Below are positions 59,927 to 64,000 of a DNA stretch of 64,000 bases, one piece after another; the first letter of the stretch is position 1; every line of letters starts with the position of its first letter. Position numbers and translations under genes: made by a program. Below the pieces are notes generated by a model, which saw only the letters and a program-made list of their open reading frames with translations, ran no database searches and had not been told where the DNA came from. Origin of the DNA: Bacterioplanoides pacificum (GTDB lineage: Bacteria > Pseudomonadota > Gammaproteobacteria > Pseudomonadales > Oceanobacteraceae); the NCBI RefSeq assembly GCF_042648445.1, contig NZ_JBHRYB010000001.1, positions 124,001-188,000 of the forward strand, written 5' to 3'.

Positions 59927-62468
59927 TGGCAGGCTCCGCCCCGGGCTGATCCTGTTCGTGGCTGACCTGAGGGGCGTCCGGACGATGGAAGGCGGGTAAC
60001 ACCAGCAACGCAAATAACGCACTGAACAGCATGGTCAGGGAAATAAACACCCCGAGGTTCACCAGTGCCTGGTAGCCGGATAAGGTCAGCACCAGAAAAC
60101 CCAGCCCCAGTGCCAGGGTATTGATCAGAATGGGTTTACCACAATATTGCAGCGCGTTGGCGACCAGCTGTTCGCGGTTCTGACCACTGCTCAGGCGCAG
60201 CGCGGCAATGGTATGAATGGCGTAATCGATCCCGATACCAAATGAAATAGCGGCGATGATCGAGGTGCCGATATCCAGGTCGGTGCCGGTCAGCGCCATC
60301 AGGGTAAATACCCCTACCAGGGTGAACAGCAGCGGCAATAACGCCAGCAGCCCGAGGCGCAGGGAACGCAGAATGGCAATCACCAGCAGCGCGATTAACA
60401 CCACCGCCAGCAACAGGCTCTGGATCTGACCGGAAACCACGGCAGCGGTGGTGGATACCAGAATTTCGCCATAACCGGCAGCGCGGATCGTGACGCCGGC
60501 CGGCAGCTGCTGTTGTGCCTGGTGCAGAATATCGTCGATCACGGCGCCGACTTCTGACGAACGATCGCTGTGTAACACCGTCAGGATACGGCCATTGGCA
60601 AAACGCCGGTCGACCACATCAAACAGGTCCTGGCCATTGGCGTTTTCGTACAGCAGATAATATTGCGCCAGCATCGGTTGTGTCAGATCGTCCGGCAGGC
60701 GGTAATCGGCGGCCCGGTTGCTGTCGCTTAATACCTGATGCATACGTTTGATAAAGTCTGCTGCTGACAGGGTGAAACCCACCAGTGCATTGTTGTCGAG
60801 CCGCTGCTGCAGTTGCGCTATGGCGTTCAGCAGTGCCGGGTTTTTATAGGCGTCCGGCTGCTGGCTTTCGATCAGAAAACTGACCACGGTTGAGCCACCA
60901 AAGTTGGCATTGATCGCGGCGTCATCCTGACGAATCCGGCTGCTTTCCTCAAAATAACCAATCACCTGGTTATCCACCGTCAGGTTTTGCTGGGTATAGA
61001 GCAGGCCGCCACACATCAGTACCAGTACCAGTGCCACCACGGTTTTGCCGTGGCCCGCGAGTTGCCCCAGAGCGGCCATCAAGCGGCTGGTAAGCTGGCT
61101 GACCAGCAGGCCGAAGCGTGGTTTTGGTGCTTTCCAGAGGATCACCAGCGCCGGTAAAAACAACATAGTGACCAGCCAGGCGAATAACACCCCGAGGCCA
61201 ACAAACAGGCCGAATTCACGGATAAAAATCACTTCGGTCCAGCTCAGTGCAAAAAAGCCGGCCATGGTGGTGATGGTGGTTACCAGCATCGGCCAGAACA
61301 GCTTGGTTAACGCAGCGCTGGCGGCCTGTGTACGGGCGGCGCGGTCAGCTTCGTCGGGTAACAGACGGTAATACGTGGCCAGGAAATGAATGGCATCACA
61401 CACCGCAATGGCGATGATAAAGACCGGCAACATAGAGCTGACGATATTCTGTTTAACGCCAAACGCGGCCATGCTGCCGAGGGTCCAGAACAGCGCCAGA
61501 ACGGCAATCAGCAGTGGTGCAACCACGCCCTGTAGCCGTCCGAAGCTGACTGCCAGTACGGCAATAATGACCAGCAACACACCGGGCAGCAGCGTCTGGT
61601 TATCCTGTTCCATGCTGGTGGCGGTCTGGGCGGCAATCATCGGCGGGCCGCTGAGGTAAACACGGTCGTGGAAATCGGCCTGATTGCTGATCTGTTCAAT
61701 GATACGGCTGATCTCCCGGTGGGCCAGCAACATCGCCGGTGAGTCATCTTCTTCGATGGTAAATTCCACCTGAATTGTGGTGGCATTGCCCTGTGGTGAA
61801 ATCAGGCCGTTGATAAACAGTGGGTTGTTTAACACCGCCGCTTTCAGCGCCTGACGCTGTGTTGCCGTGGCAGGCACGGTTTGCATTAACGGCGCCACAC
61901 TCAGGCCACCGCTGAAGGCTTCAATATGCTCCATGCTGGCCAGGCTGCGTACCCGTTTTACTGGCCGTAAACGCACAGCCAGATTCTGCAGCCATTGTTG
62001 CTGCTGGCTATCCAGCTGCGGATGACCAGCCAGCTGGCGAATGGCGGGGATGTCCTGGCGGCTTAAACCGTCCTGCAGAATGGCCGTTGCGCTGGCGGCA
62101 AAGGTGTCCTGTTGTGCCAGCGCCGTCAGTTGTTGCTGATCCTGATCGCTGATCAGCAACATGGTTTCGAAGGCACGGCTGAGTTGTTCTACCGCCGCCA
62201 GACTGTGGCGGTTAAAAATGTCACCGTCGGGGTTATCGATGGCCACAAAAGCCTGTTCGCCGGCGTTGGAAAACAGCCGTTTAGTATCGTGATCGGCGAT
62301 GCGGCTCGGGTGTGTATCGCCAATCATGTACGGTGTGCTGTTGATTTGCAGGTTACCGGCCGAAGCCAGTGCCAGCAACGTCAGCAACAACAGCCCGGCC
62401 ATCATCAGCCAGGGGTGTTGCTGGACCCGGATCAGCTGCCGGGTGACGGGATTAAGTGGCGTGCTCAT
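59919..62468 (-). CDS. RND/MMPL-family transporter permease
   Basis: The 849 residues have the RND layout: membrane segment 1 (about 20-38), a periplasmic loop (about 40-290), membrane segments 2-6 (about 293-445), segment 7 (about 475-490), the second loop (about 495-665), and segments 8-12. The loops hold SLASM-type and SAADF-type motifs. It is of the MMPL/HpnN lipid-exporter style rather than a multidrug pump, and no membrane-fusion protein gene is adjacent. It overlaps both neighbouring genes (ATGA with the dehydrogenase). Function as an exporter of a lipid is inferred from the operon. Confidence 0.85.
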   Translation of the reverse strand: MSTPLNPVTRQLIRVQQHPWLMMAGLLLLTLLALASAGNLQINSTPYMIGDTHPSRIADHDTKRLFSNAGEQAFVAIDNPDGDIFNRHSLAAVEQLSRAFETMLLISDQDQQQLTALAQQDTFAASATAILQDGLSRQDIPAIRQLAGHPQLDSQQQQWLQNLAVRLRPVKRVRSLASMEHIEAFSGGLSVAPLMQTVPATATQRQALKAAVLNNPLFINGLISPQGNATTIQVEFTIEEDDSPAMLLAHREISRIIEQISNQADFHDRVYLSGPPMIAAQTATSMEQDNQTLLPGVLLVIIAVLAVSFGRLQGVVAPLLIAVLALFWTLGSMAAFGVKQNIVSSMLPVFIIAIAVCDAIHFLATYYRLLPDEADRAARTQAASAALTKLFWPMLVTTITTMAGFFALSWTEVIFIREFGLFVGLGVLFAWLVTMLFLPALVILWKAPKPRFGLLVSQLTSRLMAALGQLAGHGKTVVALVLVLMCGGLLYTQQNLTVDNQVIGYFEESSRIRQDDAAINANFGGSTVVSFLIESQQPDAYKNPALLNAIAQLQQRLDNNALVGFTLSAADFIKRMHQVLSDSNRAADYRLPDDLTQPMLAQYYLLYENANGQDLFDVVDRRFANGRILTVLHSDRSSEVGAVIDDILHQAQQQLPAGVTIRAAGYGEILVSTTAAVVSGQIQSLLLAVVLIALLVIAILRSLRLGLLALLPLLFTLVGVFTLMALTGTDLDIGTSIIAAISFGIGIDYAIHTIAALRLSSGQNREQLVANALQYCGKPILINTLALGLGFLVLTLSGYQALVNLGVFISLTMLFSALFALLVLPAFHRPDAPQVSHEQDQPGAEPANA

Positions 62469-63709
62469 GCCAGAGCCTCCTCCGTGGGTTGAGTGAATGC
62501 GGTGACGTCAGCTTTCTGGTAAACCCCGAGGTTGAGGCCCTGGCGGCTGCGTTTGCCCTGATTCAGTTCGCTGATCAGGTTGTTCCAGATAACGTGGCGG
62601 TGAATTTCGATGGTGCCACCGGCAAAAAACACACCGATGGAGTCGCGTAACAGGCGTTCAAAATACTGGTCGCGGCGGTAGCCGGAATTGCCGTGAATAC
62701 GGATGGCGTTAATGCAGGCCTGGTGCAGGTTTTCGGTGGCCAGCATTTTGACCAGCGATGCCAGGCTGGAGCAGTCTTCGCCCTGTTCCATGCTGTCCAT
62801 CGCACGTAACAGGACGCTGCGTAACACTTCAACCTGGCAATACATCTCGACGATCTGGCCCTGGATATACTGGTTGTCGCCAATCGGACGGCCAAATGCC
62901 TGACGTTCCTGACTGTATTGCAGGCAGTCTTCCATCAAGGGTTCCATGCAGCCGGTGATCACTAAACCGGTTAACACCCGTTCGACCAGGAAGGCGAAAT
63001 ACAATACGTCGAGGCCCTGACCGACCTCACCTACCAGCGCCGATGGCGGTAATAACACATCGTTAAAATCAAACGCACCAATCGGGGTGCCGCGGTTACC
63101 GAGTAATTCAAACGGTTCACTGCGCTCCAGCCCGGCAACATCGGTGGCGGTGATAAAACAGCTGACGGAACGTTCGCCGACGTCCTGAACGTGGGCAAAG
63201 GTCATGACCACGTCTGCTTCCGGGGCATTGGTAATGTTCCATTTCTGGCCGTTCAGGCGGAAGCCGTCGAGCTCCTGATGAGCGGCCAGTTTCATCGCCC
63301 GCACGTCTGAGCCACAGCCCTGCTCGGTAATGGCAAATGAGCCCAATAATTCGCCGCGGATCAGCCCCGGCAGCCAGCGCTGTTTCTGCTGTTCTGAGCC
63401 GTAACTGAGCAAGCCGGCCTGTACCAGCCCGACCTGTGCCACAAACGACACCAGCACTCCCATGTCCTGACAGCCGCGGGCAAAACCTTCCAGTGCCGCG
63501 GCAAACTCGCGCAGCCCCAGGCCTTGGCCACCGAATTCTTCCGGCATATGCAGGCCAAATAAGCCACTGGCACCCAGGTCCCGCCAGATCTGACGGTCGA
63601 AGCTGAGATTCTGATCGCGTTCCGCGGCACTCGGGCGGACCCGCTGCAGCGCTACCTGTTCGTAATAATCACGGATTTCCAGCTGCTGTTCGTTCCATAC
63701 CGGTTTCAT
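62465..63709 (-). CDS. Acyl-CoA dehydrogenase family protein
   Basis: The 414 residues have the usual N-terminal helical domain with LFGLHMPEEFGGQGLGL, the flavin-binding GSFAITEQGCGSDV and WNITNAPEAD blocks, and the C-terminal RIHGNSGYRRDQYFERLLRD segment. The common catalytic Y-E-G-T is replaced by FAGGTIEIHR, so the Glu is missing there. FLVERVLTGL has a Glu where some relatives (isovaleryl-CoA type) carry the base. It overlaps both neighbours by four bases (ATGA), so it belongs to the RND operon and probably modifies the exported acyl product. Confidence 0.85.
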   Translation of the reverse strand: MKPVWNEQQLEIRDYYEQVALQRVRPSAAERDQNLSFDRQIWRDLGASGLFGLHMPEEFGGQGLGLREFAAALEGFARGCQDMGVLVSFVAQVGLVQAGLLSYGSEQQKQRWLPGLIRGELLGSFAITEQGCGSDVRAMKLAAHQELDGFRLNGQKWNITNAPEADVVMTFAHVQDVGERSVSCFITATDVAGLERSEPFELLGNRGTPIGAFDFNDVLLPPSALVGEVGQGLDVLYFAFLVERVLTGLVITGCMEPLMEDCLQYSQERQAFGRPIGDNQYIQGQIVEMYCQVEVLRSVLLRAMDSMEQGEDCSSLASLVKMLATENLHQACINAIRIHGNSGYRRDQYFERLLRDSIGVFFAGGTIEIHRHVIWNNLISELNQGKRSRQGLNLGVYQKADVTAFTQPTEEALA

Positions 63710-64000
63710 AATTGTGCCTCCAGTTCCTTAGTGGCATTGCTGCGACTGCTGGCCAGCCGGCTCAGCAGGGTGTCGTCGTCGAGTTGTAACAGGGCGCTGA
63801 CATCGTTGGCGCGTTGTTGATCGAGCTGCTCGAGTAATAACCAGAACGGCCGGACATCGCGGCCCTGATAACGTGGCTGATACAAATGATCGTCGGCCAG
63901 CAGTGATTGGCGGGCTGGTAATAACTGTGGGTTAAAGCCATAAAAGGTCAGGTTGCGCAGCGTCACCTGTTTTTCGCCGTCACCGACAAAAGCACGGATG
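63706..64000 (-). CDS. Partial gene of unknown function, start beyond the window
   Basis: The frame is open to the window edge, giving at least 98 residues (beginning IRAFVGDGEKQVTLRNLTFYG). The GTG at 63966 is internal rather than the likely start. The visible part has no motif I recognise; it is moderately acidic and Leu/Gln-rich. Its stop overlaps the dehydrogenase start (ATGA), so it is an upstream member of the same operon. Confidence 0.55.
   Translation of the reverse strand, partial: IRAFVGDGEKQVTLRNLTFYGFNPQLLPARQSLLADDHLYQPRYQGRDVRPFWLLLEQLDQQRANDVSALLQLDDDTLLSRLASSRSNATKELEAQL

Noticed and set aside
1..64000. Prophage, insertion sequence or transposase
   Set aside because: No integrase, transposase or phage structural gene was seen. 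The tRNA-Arg remnant is the only trace of possible past integration.

Overview
The window is chromosomal DNA from a gammaproteobacterium. The core gene order (pyrG, eno, ftsB, ispD, ispF, truD, surE, pcm, popT, nlpD, rpoS, then fdxA, mutS, pncC, recA, recX, later alaS, lysC, csrA, tRNA-Ser, tRNA-Arg) is the one found in Pseudomonas-like and Oceanospirillales-like marine bacteria. NDH-2, bacteriohemerythrin with an Anr/FNR box, several c-di-GMP genes and an acyl-CoA dehydrogenase/RND operon fit a free-living aerobic marine or hydrocarbon-associated organism. The genus cannot be fixed from the sequence alone. I see no phage, insertion sequence or CRISPR array.

Layout. Positions 1-2000 hold a truncated secreted beta-propeller gene, a VF530-like gene and a CZB-domain gene broken by a one-base frameshift. 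Positions 2.2-12.3 kb are the housekeeping run from pyrG to rpoS. Positions 12.5-17.8 kb hold fdxA and mutS on the minus strand, then pncC and the SOS-controlled recA-recX pair. Positions 18-22 kb hold an AraC regulator, NDH-2 and small membrane or secreted proteins. Positions 22-27.3 kb hold alaS, lysC (with an internal start for a regulatory subunit), csrA, three tRNAs and a tRNA-Arg 3-prime remnant. Positions 27.4-34.2 kb hold a chemoreceptor and a four-gene divergent module: vWA lipoprotein, coiled-coil membrane protein, response regulator and atypical histidine kinase. Positions 34.3-40.3 kb are the epd-pgk-fba glycolytic set, interrupted by two minus-strand envelope genes. Positions 40.5-43.2 kb hold bacteriohemerythrin and a roadblock/GTPase/BLUF-like/roadblock cluster. 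Positions 43.5-52.3 kb hold a zinc phospholipase-like secreted protein, a parvulin, dapC with a sufE-like gene, and a convergent diguanylate cyclase/phosphodiesterase pair. Positions 52.7-64 kb hold a 1004-residue secreted M19-like hydrolase with ricin-type lectin repeats, an alpha/beta hydrolase, and a tightly overlapping minus-strand operon: unknown protein, acyl-CoA dehydrogenase, RND permease, a soluble protein resembling the permease's own periplasmic loops, a LolA-like protein and an outer-membrane barrel.

The three accessory systems most worth follow-up are the roadblock-GTPase-BLUF cluster, whose BLUF-like protein has Phe in place of the photoactive Tyr; the RND lipid-export-like operon with its detached porter-loop protein; and the vWA/two-component module, whose kinase has Ser where the phospho-accepting His is expected. 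All functional statements are inferred from sequence features read by eye; no database search was run.
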